NCBI GenBank assembly: GCA_030159075.1
Contig: BROG01000916.1
Span: 124,001-188,000 of the forward strand
Direction: 5' to 3'
Length of the DNA stretch: 64,000 bases
Source of the DNA: Atrina japonica
Taxonomy: Eukaryota > Mollusca > Bivalvia > Pterioida > Pinnidae
The notes under the pieces are model-generated. The model ran no database searches. It worked only from the letters and a program-made list of their open reading frames with translations, and was not told the origin of the DNA. Made by a program: the position numbers and the translations under genes. Within the stretch, counting starts at the first letter, position 1. Every line of letters starts with the position of its first letter. This document shows, one piece after another, positions 1 to 63,000 of this stretch.

Positions 1-224
1 TTTACTATATATTTCATATAAAACCATATTTTTAAAAAAAATACTGTGAATCAATTTCTTATCGCATTTCAATAGGATTTTTTTTATGAAATATAATATT
101 TGGTTTTATAAATGAAATATATAGAAAAAAATGATAATGTATATAAACTTTAGGCAAGTGTCTGTGCGTGCACGCGCGTGCATCTGTGTTGAATAGAAAG
201 GTGTTTCTGTAGATGTAAAAATCT

Positions 225-381
225 AATAACAGAAAGGTAATTCTGTAGATGTCAAAATCTAATAATAGTAATGTAATTCTGTACATGTCAAAATCCAATA
301 ACAGAAAAGTAATTCTGTAGATGTCAAAATCTAATAATAGAAAGGTAATTCTGTAGACCAAAATCTAATAACAGAAATGTA
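225..381. repeat. 36-bp tandem repeat (about 4-5 units)
   Basis: Unit 'gtaattctgtagatgtcaaa..atctaataacagaaa', about 36 bp, so it is open in several frames. The last unit is interrupted by the SINE at 382. Confidence 0.85.
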
Positions 382-564
382 TTGTTTGTTTGTTTGTTTA
401 TTGTTGTTTAACGCCCCACTCAAGAATCTTTCACTCATATGGAGATGTCACCAAATGCCGGAGAAGGGCTTCAAATTTTGGCCTATGATCGGCACAGGTT
501 GGACTCGAATTCATGACCATACGATCAAGAGTCGAGGGCGCTACCAACTAAGCCAGGCCGGCTC
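382..564 (-). mobile_element. tRNA-derived SINE, family 1, with 12-bp target-site duplication
   Basis: On the minus strand the element begins GAGCCGGCCTGGCTTAGTTG (A-box-like) and has GAATTCGAGTCC (B-box-like). The body matches copies at 22683 and 56830, and it ends in an AACA/AATA-type tail (382-400). Flanks are perfect copies of AACAGAAATGTA at 370-381 and 565-576. Relative to the 56830 copy it lacks about 110 bp of the middle. It landed inside a 36-bp tandem repeat. Confidence 0.85.
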
Positions 565-582
565 AACAGAAATGTAATTCAG

Positions 583-685
<103 letters not shown>

Positions 686-1073
686 GCCGTGAGTCCACAG
701 TTAAATTCAAATGAAACAAGTGAAGAATAAATTGTCGTCACAATTGGCACAGGCGACTCAGCAACCACTATCAAAGAGATAAACTAACATTTCATTCAGA
801 GAAATAGGCAAATTGCAAGATCATTATACTGACCGTAAAATTTCCGGAACGCAAATCTTGATATCCCTATGACTTTTTGTATAATTTGATTTACTCAAAA
901 CAACATAAACACATGTAACTCAAAAGTGTGTAATTCCACATCTGTACAAAGTTTATAGTTTATAGAATTGACAAGCTTCTTAGATGGTGTAGCCTAAACC
1001 AACGTGCGTCTTAATTGGGATGGATATTTTAAAAATGCAATGAATTACATATCCTCTGTAAAAAGAAACTTAC

Positions 1074-1119
1074 ATGAAGAACTTTCAATTCCTTCTCATC
1101 TCTCACTAAGGTAGAACTC
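1074..1119 (-). other. Exon-like segment 1 of a possible neighbouring gene
   Basis: Minus strand: TTTTCAG acceptor at 1120, a 46-nt segment open in one frame (SSTLVRDEKELKVLH), donor CAT|GTAAGT at 1073. Splice sites are good but the segment is very short. I do not recognise the peptide. Confidence 0.3.
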
Positions 1120-2274
1120 CTGAAAATGTAAATAAAATGTAATTACAAAACTTGTTTTAGTTAAACGTATTACATATGTTCTTATAACGTATCCTCATTT
1201 CCGTCTTCACCATTCATAAATCATCGTGTCTAATGTTAACAGCGTTAGTTTTCCCCGATGTCAAGCTGCTATGCCACAGGTATCAGCACATCTACATATG
1301 TACATGTATATGTATGTATCAGTTGTATGAAATGACATAATATGTAATTATAAAACTTAACTTTAAAGCTTGTAAAGCGATATAACAATATACAAATTAA
1401 TGATAAAAGTTGACAGTAAAGGCTTTAAAATGTGCATTTCGCTTCCTTTTTGTGGGCCGATTTTCACACAGATAAAACATATCTAGTGTAAATTAACCTT
1501 GAACGTCAGCACAAAAGGTAATTTTCTATTTTGAGCCTATCCTAAAATCACGCCATTTTTTACGATTGCATTTCTCAAAAAGCAATCAATGGGTTTTAAT
1601 AACAACAAATTTCAAAATTTGAAGAGGTAAAAATATCACCTTTGCCTTTTTGGAAATTAAAAGAAGGGAACTCCAGACAGAATCTACATTTTCTCGCACA
1701 TACATTGTAAGTTTCTCAGATATGCCAACAAAATAACATGTACAGTGATTAGTATTGCGAGCTCTCTTGAGGTTGTCGTTTCGCGTAAAGTTTGATGGTC
1801 AAGTCAAACAGATATTTACCTAACTCTATTACAATTTATCTAGGCTTAGAAGAGACAACGGAAGGAAGACACAAATTGAGTATCAAAATTGAACCAGAGT
1901 CAACGATGTAAATATCATTTCCTGTACTCAGCTGTCTGAGTCATGGCATTAGCTACAGTGATAAAGCGAAGTGACACACCACCTTTTTGGTGGATAACGT
2001 GATTATTTCAGAATGTTTGGTATTATTATGTAATGCATCTTATAAATATACAATATCCGTGTCATGCAAGTCTTCAATTGAGCATATGAAAGATACACGT
2101 GATTTAGCTAACAATGTACAATACCACACCAGCTACCATCTGTGACTGGTTTTGAACTACATGTACAACTGAAAACAACAATATCGCATAAAAAGTCATT
2201 ACTTTACAAATGTTTTCATTGTAGATCGGTTATAATCTATTACATTTATGTAAAATAAAAATTAACTATCTCAC

Positions 2275-2392
2275 CTGATTCAAACACTACATCCTGATCT
2301 ATATTCTCAATAAAGTGGTTACACAACAAAAGGGAAGTGTTTATGAATGAATTTCCGCGAACGATAATTCTAGCGTTGTCTGTTACGCTGTT
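2275..2392 (-). other. Exon-like segment 2 of a possible neighbouring gene
   Basis: Minus strand: a frame open for about 37 codons (includes NARIIVRGNSFINTSLLLCN and HFIENIDQDVVFES) ending at donor CAG|GTGAGA at 2274. The upstream boundary is uncertain. Its exit phase (1) does not fit segment 1 directly, so another exon would be needed. I do not recognise the protein. Confidence 0.3.
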
Positions 2393-3034
2393 TTATTAAC
2401 TATAGAGCAACGACAGCCCAATTTGTCTAAAAGTTCACTTGAAAATGAACGGAACGACTCGGTAATGAATTGAATGTCTCGCGTCTGACTTACACAATGT
2501 TTTCTTGTAGATATTTTACATATGTTGATGTCCCGTATACGTAGTTTAAACAGTCTGCCAATACACAAACTAACACACCGAGAAAAACATGCGTTACATA
2601 AAGGGTGAAATGCAATACATGACGTTTTAAATCCTGAATAGAATTTACGACTAAATGTGTAAATTGAACGACATTTTATTGGCTAATACCCAATTTAACA
2701 ATACTTATAATATTGTTATTTACAGGTGTGCACAATGACCGAGGAGAGACATAATGTATTGTTGAAAATGTAATATCCTTTAGTATGTTAATTTTTTTCT
2801 GCTGGTGTTGCATAAACGTATAAAAAGACTCAAATGTCATAAACTTCAACTTACTTGTGAGCGGGCAATAGAGATAACAAGCTGGTATTGGCTACCAAGA
2901 TAAATTGGCAAATTTTACAAACATGGTGGATTAATTTTAATTAGGGGCCACAGGCTACTTGTAGACACAAAAATATCAGAGCTACAGTAATGTATGGAAT
3001 CATTACAACATCTTCCAAAAAAAGTATTTACAAC

Positions 3035-3235
3035 ATATTGATGTCTCCTGTTTTCACCAACGTCGGCTCGGGGGTCCTTACTGTGGGAGAAAACCAGATT
3101 ACCCGGAGAAAGCACACCGGTGTCCGAGCTGGCGTCCACCATGCCATCTCACATACTTTCCTGTACAGTTCGAGGATGGCACTTGATGAGGTGAAGAACA
3201 AGTGCGCTAATATAAATACCGTATACAAATAAATC
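3035..3235. repeat. Dispersed invertebrate repeat with 'ggagaaaaccagattacccggag'
   Basis: Resembles the widespread molluscan element containing 'GGAGAAAACCGGAGTACCCGGAGAAA..CCCAC'. It gives short open frames on both strands, but neither looks like a conserved protein. Single copy here; the assignment rests on general recognition. Confidence 0.5.
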
Positions 3236-3805
3236 GCAGACATGTTCGGTGTTGTTCATATTGCTTTAAGTTGGTGCAACAAATCTGTGCAATGCCACTG
3301 GCCATCCGTATCTCGTATGGTCAGTTCAGGTACAAACCAGTATCAACTGGTTTCACAATAATCTCTTTCGTTATAAGGTAACGAACTGTTTATCAATTGC
3401 AAAAGCTTTTGGCGAAATTTCAAACTATAATGAAATTTGACGATTGTTGCTTTATTCCATGTTCACCTCTAATACCTTTCATGTATTTCAATCTAGTTTT
3501 GTCGAAGGAAATCCACCAAACTTAAGGAATTATATATTTATTTTTAACAGTGTTGACAAAATAAAGAAATATTTAATACCAAAGCAAGGGGTTTGCATGC
3601 ATAGTTTAAAGTTCCAGCATCGTAGGTCGTAGACTACAATGGGTGATAATAGTTAAGTTACAGACTCCAAGAACCTGAACCGTTTGTCTAGCAGCAAAGA
3701 AAACACTACGATTAAAATATGAGGACATGTGAATATTGGGAGTATCTGTCCAATTTTCATCCTAACTGGATTAGATTTGAAATTTGTATCTTCATCATAA
3801 TTTCT

Positions 3806-3972
3806 TACCGTGAAACTTGTATATAATGGCCCCCTTAGAGACACAACAAAACCAGTATTTAAAAGGAGGTGGTCTTTATATAGAGGTTGATTTGTACATA
3901 AATGGTACTATTGGAAACAGCAAAAAACAATCTTTATGACCAGGTGGTCGCTCAAGCTAGTTTTACTGTATA
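3806..3972. repeat. 'ggtggtctttata' dispersed repeat, copy 1
   Basis: 'gtgaaacttgtatataatgg', 'aggaggtggtctttatatag', 'accaggtggtcgct'. Shared with copies in introns 29, 22, 9 and 1. Confidence 0.7.
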
Positions 3973-6945
3973 ACAACTGTCCAATTACAAAAACATGTCA
4001 ATCATGGTCCTAGATGACCTTGCACCATAAATCTAAGGGTCCGAGGATATTCTCAACTTGGTCTACTCAGTCAAGTCAAATTTTAGACTTTAATTTCATA
4101 TGACCTCGCTTGATAATTTAAATTTCAACTGGTGCAGCAACTTTTAAACCTTTTTTCCCCTAAACTAAAACCATGTTCAACTCAACTTTGCTTAATCAAT
4201 TCGCATCACGTTAACGATCCTCATAAATTGTTGGAGAGATTACAATCAGTTACAATCAGGCAACACTGGAACCTGTAACAGGACTGACCAATACCACCTA
4301 ATTTTTCGGCCTCCACATCACCTATAGCCGTTCAATCCATCCATTATTGTTTAAAAACAATTTCATTAAACCGATTTTTATAAAATCTATACTGCTATAT
4401 ACTGATTTTCGCTCTTACACGACAGAGCGAATTGAAAGTGAACGCGAAATTTTCAAGCTAAATTATTGACACACATGCCATCCGCTCGACTATGATAATC
4501 AAGAACGAATTTAGAACAGACGAATGTTTTGTCACAAAAAGGCAGGTATACTGTATTCCTTTCGAATAACGCCATGAATCACTATGCTTGATCAACTTGT
4601 AATGTTACCTTAGTTCTGCAATCATATTATTGTAATACTAGTCCAACAGCTCAGCAGTACCAATTTTACCATAAATAAATTTCATAAATAAAAATAAATA
4701 AGTTAAAATAATAAACAAAGGATTATTTTTGGTTTCCCAAGACAATTGCCACACGAGTCATCTTAAAACATGGAAAATCTGGCAAACATTTCTATCTAAT
4801 TCACGGTTGAGTATAGTAAAATCCATATAACCTGGTGGGGTGGAGTCTTGTGAACTCATTTTTGACCTGGACGCGTTTAAATTTTTAGGTAAATAAAGCA
4901 TAAGATTAAAACTGCAATGACAAGAGTAATCGCCCCTACTTGTTACCATACATAAGAGAGTATCAAGCGAAAAATAAAACGTTTTTCCCATGCAGCTTGT
5001 CATAACCGAAAAGTGAGTAGAATCACCCGTATGATAATCAAAAGGTTACTCCGTCCCGCCATCTTATGTGAATCGGACAATAACATTATGTAGAACTCCA
5101 TTGAGGTGGTCCGACTCCTGTAGATTCTCATGGTAGTGTCTGAAAAATATTATTTGACGATGACAAAATAAAATGCTGAAAACCTTTTTAATTTTGTTGC
5201 CCTAAAAATTTTTGCCGACATTAATTTTTGTGATTTTATGTATAAATTACAGAAACGATTTTGGAATCAATATATCATCACTACCATTACATTTCGTGAT
5301 TTTATTTACTGCTCGCAAAATTAATGGGCACGCGAAAATTAAGAGTTTACAATAGCTTTTCTTTACCATGGCTCTAGACCTTAAAACCCCATGACTGGCA
5401 ATTTACGCTCAGTAAGGTTGTTAATTATGATTTAAATGCCCATATGCTTTGCAAAATGTTTATATAAGGTTATTATCTTCCCATTATTTACGCTTCTGAG
5501 TTATTCTCCGTTTTTTAGTAATCTGAGATTAAGATTAAAAATCGATGTTTTATCGTAACGACAATAAATACAAACAGAATTGCGTAATATTCAAGGCAAC
5601 CTCAGATGAATAAGTTCAACATATAGGTTATTGTTATCTCATATCCATCACAACTCGTACCTAAGTGAATTGGTTGACTCGTACCCATGTTTTAGCTGAC
5701 TCGTGCCCATCGATTAACTCATTCGTGCCCATCGCCTGTTTGACTGTAGAATTATTTATGAAGGTATACATGTATTGACCACCAAGGTAATTACCATTAT
5801 GCCGTTTGGTATTGAATTGACCTTACAACTATCTGTGGAAATGAACTGGCTTCAGAAGTACTTCGCTGACAGAGGTATTGTCTACTTCACAAAAAGTGGT
5901 AGGTGGATTAACCTTTTCATTATCTTGCGGATGATTCTACTAAATTTTTGACGACACTACATCGCGCCAGAATATATGGATACAATGTTAAAATTTTCGA
6001 GCTTTTGGCGATTTGATTTGGTTTCGAAAAAAGAAATTTAAAACCCCCGAATGTGCATATATGTTTATATAGTTGGGCGCTCTCATAGTCGTAAAACAAC
6101 GGACCGGAATCGCAATGCACTTGCCTATCCGTCTATTCATGTACCCGGAATCACTCGTAGCTAATGAATATTTATAAAGGAGTGTGTGTGTTAAATTTAT
6201 CCAATCACAGTAGTTGTGATGGGCAACGGAAGTTATCACTAAGTCCGTTGATCTAATACAATTCTGAAATAGTTTAATAGCCTCGATCTGATTAGCTGAC
6301 GAATGCGCGAGCACCGTTTACTCGCACTGGTTGACGCTACACGAGTAATAAAAAAAAATGCACGAGTGGTTTCGGGCACATGAAACTACGGGTAGGAAAG
6401 ATCATAGCGAATCCGGACTGTGATATTACGACGATATGGCTACTATCGTTTGCTATTGTTTGTTTACAGTTTATATGGCAAATTTAGGAATCACTATGTC
6501 GGATTTTCAGTTGTTTATGTGACAGGAGAGAAAATTGTCGTGTCAATTAGTGCTTAGTTGTTTTAGAGGAACCTGTAACATGCTATAAGTAGGATCGTCA
6601 TTGCGAGTTGTAAACTTATGCCATCGAAAACGTCGTAATTTTCTAACGAAATAGCACTGCTTGCAAACACCACACAATTGCCATGTATATAGCTATAATT
6701 TCAGTCTACTAAAACACGTGTAATTTGTTCGACATGGTCATTATTAACTGTTGAATATGTGAAAATATACTTGGGTTATTTTTCTATGGTAGAAAATCCT
6801 GGGTCATTTTTCTATTTTATAGATCCGTAAAAAAGTTATCTGGAAAACGGTTAACTTTTCCTACTGGTCTGGGTTTTTAGACCTTTTTGGAGTGGATTCT
6901 TTCTGTTACCGTTTGTCATAATAGAACTTCCTGTTAAACATTTTT

Positions 6946-6951
<6 letters not shown>

Positions 6952-6987
<36 letters not shown>

Positions 6988-7165
6988 GTATACATAGGCG
7001 TCGGAACCGGGGGGCTAAGCCCCCCCCCCCCCCACTTTTTTTGCAAAGTTAGACATAGGTGTTAAAAATTGGGGCTTAGCCCCCAGACGTTTCTGGCGTG
7101 TGTATGCGTTTTAAGTTGGTTTAGCCCCCCCCCCCCCCCCACTTTCAATTTGCTTCCGACGCTGA

Positions 7166-7215
<50 letters not shown>
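6952..7215. mobile_element. GGCGTCGGAA/poly-C element embedded in (TA)n
   Basis: Left (TA)n at 6952-6985, then GGCGTCGGAA at 6998-7007, GGGGGGCTAAGC followed by a C run, a central GGGGCTTAGCCCC, a second C run, and TTCCGACGCT near 7153, then another (TA)n to 7215. The ends are inverted copies (GGCGTCGGAA / TTCCGACGC) and the interior is a near-palindrome of GGGGCTWAGCCCC. A terminal-inverted-repeat element type common in marine invertebrates. Confidence 0.65.
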
Positions 7216-7218
<3 letters not shown>

Positions 7219-7799
7219 CTGGAATCTAGATGTGAAAAGTAGCCTACAAGGAAGTGACGGCACTTGTAGTCGTTACAAGAAAGGATTCTAACATCTATCA
7301 ACAATTACATCCCAGGAGAAAAACTGAGACACAATATCATCGACTGTTTAATGTTAATATTACAAAACCGGAAGGGATCTTGCCCGACATTCTGTTGAGG
7401 TCACATGATATGAACACTTAACTATTCCAGCAAAACTGTACGGAATGGAACAAACCAAAAAAGCGTAACGGGTATTCATGATGCCTACGTAGAAAAATGA
7501 TCGAGACCGGGTAGTTTACCTATGCACTTGAGAACTAAGTCATCGGTGTAACAATAAATCCTACGTTATTGTGTACAAATTAGTAAAACGATGGGTACGA
7601 CTCTTCCAGTTGTTTTGGTTACTAGTCAGTCTACCGTAGTCATGACTTAGCCAAAGAGGATACGAGTCGAGATGGGCACGAATTGATATGGGTCCGAGTT
7701 TACCAACATTCCACAAAGACGTGAACACGTTGCCATACAGGTAGCAAACAAACAAAACGCAAAATATATATATATATATGAACGCACTTTCCGTGAAAT

Positions 7800-8036
7800 A
7801 TATCTTAACCAATAAGCGAGTAGAATAGCGGTCTCTCGCCTCTAGTCAGTGCAGGTTCAAGTGTCACTGGAACCTAAGCTGATTTTGTGAGAAAGTTTGC
7901 CAGTTTACTTGCAGAAGGCTGGTGATCTCTTCCCGGGTATATTATAACCATGTTCTCTTCTCCTCCAACGCTAAAAACTGGCCTCCACTATATGACTGGA
8001 AAATTGTTAAGTGTGGCATAAAACTACATTCAAACA
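7800..8036 (+). mobile_element. SINE family 2, plus-strand copy
   Basis: Shares 'gtttgccagtttacttgcagaaggctggtg', 'ttctcctcc' and the AAACTGGCCTCCA..ATATGACTG body with the 41593 copy. Head carries GCAGGTTCAAGTGTC in place of the B-box. Lies just beyond the putative PRRC2 polyadenylation site. Confidence 0.75.
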
Positions 8037-8155
8037 CACAGAATGGCCCGTTTAATAATCAAAAGGTTACTTCACACACCAAGTTATGTAAATAGGACAT
8101 CATTTTATACCTGTACATAAACAAATCAACTCGCAGCTAAAATACGATATAGCTC

Positions 8156-8161
8156 TTTATT
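8156..8161 (-). terminator. Candidate distal polyadenylation signal AATAAA
   Basis: Canonical hexamer on the gene strand with T/GT-rich sequence 25-45 nt downstream. The repeat-poor sequence ends just below it. Confidence 0.5.
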
Positions 8162-9095
8162 TCTCTATGAGCCACATAGAATCATTGATTGATCCAGGAG
8201 GTTGAACATTAAAAATGAGTAAAACTTAATTGTTTGCTTCTGGATGTAAGAGAGATGTGTTCTACAGACTAGATAACTAGTTCTTGTAGAATAACTCAAC
8301 AAGTTTGGCAGAGAGTAATTCTAGGGGGATGAACATGCACAACTTGAACATGAACCTTACACACCATACACAGATTTTGTGTTTGCTCACTTCATATTGG
8401 ACAAAGATTCCACACAAATGTTCATCTCATCTGACAGTCTCTATTACTGAAATTTTCACAACATACAGCATGAAACCTTAAAAAATTGGAAAAGTTAAAA
8501 AAAAAAAATTGACAATTTTCTCTCTCAAGTTACCAACATTCAGCAATCTTGGTGACAAAAAAACATAAACAAAATTGTCTTTATAAATACAATGGAAAAA
8601 AACCAAACACTAGTATATATTAAATTTGACTACACAGAGAACCCACACATAACATTATAAACTGGTTTAGGGGTGTGAGACAGGGGGCATCTGTACACAG
8701 CCACCTAATTCAATTCTCCAGCAGAAAATAATGCTTTTAGCTGTTGGGGCAGAACAGCTTAATAACCATTTTTTTTAATTCAACTTTTCTCTTAAAACTA
8801 CTATGATGGGGCATTTACTTCTTATCAATGTCCACACTGGTTGACATATGCATGGGGCAGATGCAATGACAACCTGTGAACCATTATTCCATCCGACATT
8901 TCTATGATATGCATTGTTACATCATCAATAGATTATCTCCCTTCTCACAAAACATAACCTCTACAAAAACTCTTTATCTACTTTTGATAGCATCTGATAA
9001 AATTTGTCATGGGTACATCAATACAACTTTTCCCATGAACATGCCCTAAGGCTCTCTTCTTTAAATGCACTCACTTTGTCACCGATTGTTTTCAC

Positions 9096-9101
9096 TTTAT
9101 T
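9096..9101 (-). terminator. Candidate proximal polyadenylation signal AATAAA
   Basis: Canonical hexamer on the gene strand, 1.35 kb after the stop. Would give an alternative shorter 3' UTR. Confidence 0.35.
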
Positions 9102-10445
9102 TTTACTTCGCAAGTGAAGAATAAATTTAATCACTATATCACTTCTTCCATGTGATTTCTTAACTCATTTCCATGCCATGTGCTTACGACTCTCCTCTTA
9201 ACAAATGTAAAATTACTTACAAAGTGTCAAGTCTGTTTTCACTGTAAGCACATTACTGCTTAAACTGTCTTTAATTTTCTCAGATTTTAATAGCAAATGA
9301 TTTAGTCTTCATATAAATATAAGTCCAATCACATTCTATCAATTACTACACTTCTCCTTTTCCATCAGACAAAAACTTCAAACGAATCATCTGCAACATC
9401 ACAAAATCCCTTGTCAACTAACTTTTACGTACAAAAAAGTTCTTTCCTTCAACTGTATCTTATCACGTAAAGTCCAATTCCTTGAAAAATTCCGTCACCT
9501 CCAACTCTGGCTCTTGCATCCTGGTTTCAAATATATGTACAACGTATCAGTTTTACAAACTTTTAAGTTCCATGCAGGTTGAAGGTATGGCTTTTAAAAT
9601 AGCTTAACATCAGTTGAATTTTGACAACTCAACATGTTAGCAATAAAACCTGTATGATACCCACTTCGTTCAGATTCCATCTAACACAAAACAAAATTAC
9701 CAATATTACACACACTTCATAAAAACTTCAAAACTCAAACTCACTCATCTGAGAATCAAAACAGTGTAAGAGTGAAAATGAAAGAAATTTTTACATCAAA
9801 CAGATGACAAATAAATAGGGAGTTCACTGCTATGCTGCTGACCCATCTGTACTCAAATTTACATAGCTATCATAAAATATTTTCCATTGTAATCACAAAA
9901 TGATGGCTGCACTATACAGCTTATGTACAAAGCCTATTCTGTGTGGCTGATAATTGCTAACAGCAATTCATGAATAATCATGAATAATCTATTATCATAC
10001 AAATTTGTAAATTTTATGATCCAAGCCTGGCCAACAGCATACCAGTGAACTTTACAAATCTAGCTTGCTTTTCAATACATTCTTTGCTTTCAAACATTTC
10101 TTTACAAGAAATCAGTGGGATTTTTCCCCCATGCAGACAAACAAAAGTGTTGAAACATCATTTGATACCTTGCAAGTCCATTCCTCTGTGTTTTGAAACT
10201 ATCAGCAGGGATTAAGTAATACAAATTACACACAATTCTTCTAGAAGAATGAACACTACCAACATCCTAAAAGAGTCCAAACTTTTCTGTCTGTTCCTCG
10301 TGTATTGTTACATATCACATTTAAAATAATACAAACATAAATAAAAGTTGTTACAAATGTAGTAACACTATAAGACAGTTATAAAACACAATTATTAAGT
10401 CACTTCTATTATGTCAGTCTGTTTCGTCCAAATACACAAGCATCG

Positions 10446-59976
<49,531 letters not shown>

Positions 59977-60037
59977 CTTGCCTGTGCACTCATTGAAGAT
60001 TTTCTATGCGCGTACCCTATGAACGAACCGTTGGAAT

Positions 60038-63000
60038 CTACAAAAGAAAAACTCAGGTTTAGTAATTAAAAATATGTGTGGGTTATTCTATCCAGGCATT
60101 TTTTTGTCAATTTTTGGAAAATGGGTTATTTTTCCAGGCATTTTCTGTCAATTTTTGGAAAATGCTATTGGCGACACAATTGGGATCTTAAGCACATTTT
60201 CAGTATGTAATGGAATCTCTTTTTTTCAATATGTATCCCCCCTGCAGTAACTTATTTTTCATTAGTCAGTCTGTACACAAAATTGCGAATTTGTTTCATC
60301 AAATTACCTTTCAATTCAAGAAAAAAAAATGTACAAAATGTATTTTCAATTGGGAATGGGGCCAAAATCAATATTGTACATTTTATCATACATGTAGCTA
60401 CATGTAGGCCTATTTGTAGGCTACATTGTCATCAATATATCAACTAATGCCATCTTATTCCCATTTCTCCCATGTCAAATGAAATTCTTGAAAAATTCAT
60501 GTTAACTTTAATTTTTTAACATATATTTATGATCTGATGATCTCTGAAATTTCTATGAAGCTTTATTTCTGCAAAGCAACAATTTTGTTATGTAGTGATT
60601 ATTTTAATTATGTTGATGGTACTTAGGCCTACTATGAACAAACTAAAGAAGGAATGAAGTACAGAATTTTGCTTGGTACTCATGAAAAGAAATACATTCA
60701 ACATAAGAAAGAAGATGCATGTACTTCCACAAAACTATACAAGATTTCCCGATATATAGAGTCCGATTATCCCGACATGTAACTACTTACATGTACATGT
60801 AGTTACCATACTCAATGGTAAAGATTACACAAAAAACAAAAAGTATGAAACAGTCTCATGAGTCATGTGTCAATGTCTTTATTTCAAGATTAAGACTGAT
60901 TTATTGTCCCCAATACTTATTCAACTACAACTTTCAAAAATGGTCACCTACATTGACGTCTACTAGGGGTGAATCAATTTACTAATATATCGGTTCATAT
61001 CGGTATCACTAATCCTTTCAATATATCAATACACGAAATTGTCAGTATCGGTACACAGGACAGTCTTATTATAGGCCTTTAAAACATTTATAAATCGCAT
61101 TGAATTTGTTAAGCATCTACGTGAAACGGATCAAAATAGAGCCCATGTATACATCTGAGGTTAGGCCGAATTTTCTACCCCAATTTTAAGCAATTTTTTT
61201 GTAGTAAGTCCTCCCACATACTTTCTTCGTAGCAAGATGCTGTGATATTTCCATAGCAGTTTAGGGATCATTTTAACCGTCTATTACTTATCGCTGACGT
61301 CTGATATTTGTTCATATGCTTACTTGATCTTTTAGATTCATAAATCCATTGTCACTAAGTTATGACATGACATAATTCTTTATCCATGAGATGTTTATTC
61401 TTGCTATCCATCGTTTTTTGTATTTATGTCGTCTGTCTCCATTTTGAACATAAGAAAATGTAAGACGTTCGCTGATTGGTTGATCATAAATGCATATTCG
61501 TTGTTTTCATTATCAAATCATGTAACCTCCATTTTATTCTTGATGAATTTCATTTTTAGATTTCATTATTGCTATCATAGCCTGCAGGTTATGTGCATGA
61601 TCAATGGCTGGCCTAATATACTCATAGCTTCATTTATTTATTACACTTTTGGGAAATATAAGGATTTATCAGTTAAATAAATTTTCAGTGACAGTGAAAA
61701 ATAACACTGCAAAATCAATGTAAAATCTCTTCTTTTCACTCAACCAATCAAATTCAAAATATTTTCCAATTTTTTTGTTACACAAAATACCTTCTTTTTT
61801 ATGAGAAATAAATATGTGTAATAAAGAGAATATTCATAAAAAAATTGGCAAATATCCTCTATCTAATCCACTGCTGAAACTGAGATAAATAGATAACAAC
61901 TTGCATACAAAGAATATACAGAAAACTGAACTTAAAACATGAAAAAGGTGCAAATCATAAAATATTGAGAAAAACAGCTTCCATCAAAGTTGATTATGCA
62001 ATCAAACCACTTCCATGATTCCCATAAAACACCTGAAGTTCAAAGAAAAGAATCTAAAGAATACATATACCAAAATATGGCTTGTGTATTTTATAAACTA
62101 AGTTCACAAGTTCTGTGAGAAATTATAACAGGTTTTATGCAAGTAAGAAATACAATCTTAGAAACTGACAATTTATGCTTCCCTTCATATTCATGGTTTG
62201 AAAAAATAATTTATAATTGCTAATTTAATCAAAAAAGCAAGCCTCCCTAAGAAACTACATGTTCATTCACAAAATTTCAGATAAAAGGTCAAAATGGGGG
62301 TGTAAAATTACTTTTTTGGTGATCATATGATTGAACTACATCTACCAAAAACAACGTAAAAAGTTTTAATGACGTCATTCTTTGTGTTTTGGGTGGTTTC
62401 ATTTTACTATTGTACAGGTAAATACAGGTAACTGTTGAATAGATGAATGGAGTTTAACTATTCTACTGCTGAGCTGTCATCCGAACAAAAAAATCTTTGT
62501 AACCTTCAAACAAATTAATTTATTTTTTCTGCAATATTTCCAAAGAGAATTATGTAAGGGAAATGTTAATTTTTAAACCCCCTTTCCAAATTTTAATAAA
62601 TCCATGTTGAGTTTTAGGCATATATTAAAATTCATTATCATGTTTTCGTTTAGATCCTTGAATCACATTACTCGCCTAAATTTCCTGGTTAATATTTGTA
62701 TGTTTGTAATTCTGTATAGCATCTGAACAATGACCTGTTTTTCTTCACATATAACCTGCTCACTAATGTTTGTAACAGATATACTTGTCAGTGAGTAAAT
62801 TTAGCACTCACCCAGTCGCATTTGCAACCATTTTTATACCCAGGTGATTGAAATTTGCACCGGCCATTGCCCAGATGGCAAATACTACCATATCTGTAAA
62901 TGTCCATTTTTCTCTTCTCGTTCCAACTAGTCCGCATCAATTTTGTAATGTAAATCTGGGTCCATGAGATGTTTGAATGCTTTACGTGTCATAATGTTAG

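Larger units (their letters stand above)
8140..10445 (-). other. Probable 3' UTR of PRRC2 (about 2.3 kb)
   Basis: After the stop codon there are about 2.3 kb without recognisable SINEs, MITEs or tandem repeats, unlike the repeat-rich DNA below 8100. On the minus strand an AATAAA hexamer occurs at 8161-8156, followed by GT/T-rich sequence (GAGTTGATTTGTTTATGT) at about 8115-8132. This is the arrangement of a cleavage/polyadenylation site. A second AATAAA lies at 9101-9096 and could give a shorter 3' UTR. Extent is inferred; RNA evidence would settle it. Confidence 0.55.

Noticed and set aside
499..560. tRNA gene on the minus strand
   Set aside because: A- and B-box-like motifs are present, but there is no cloverleaf with a proper acceptor stem and the segment is the head of a SINE with target-site duplications. 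Same verdict for the heads at 41800 and 57030.
4985..5138. Exon-like minus-strand segment (HYHENLQESDHLNGVLHN) after a TTTTTCAG acceptor
   Set aside because: It runs into a dispersed repeat ('gatgataatcaaaaggttac') also present near 8055 and 45950, ends in a stop, and has no partner exon.
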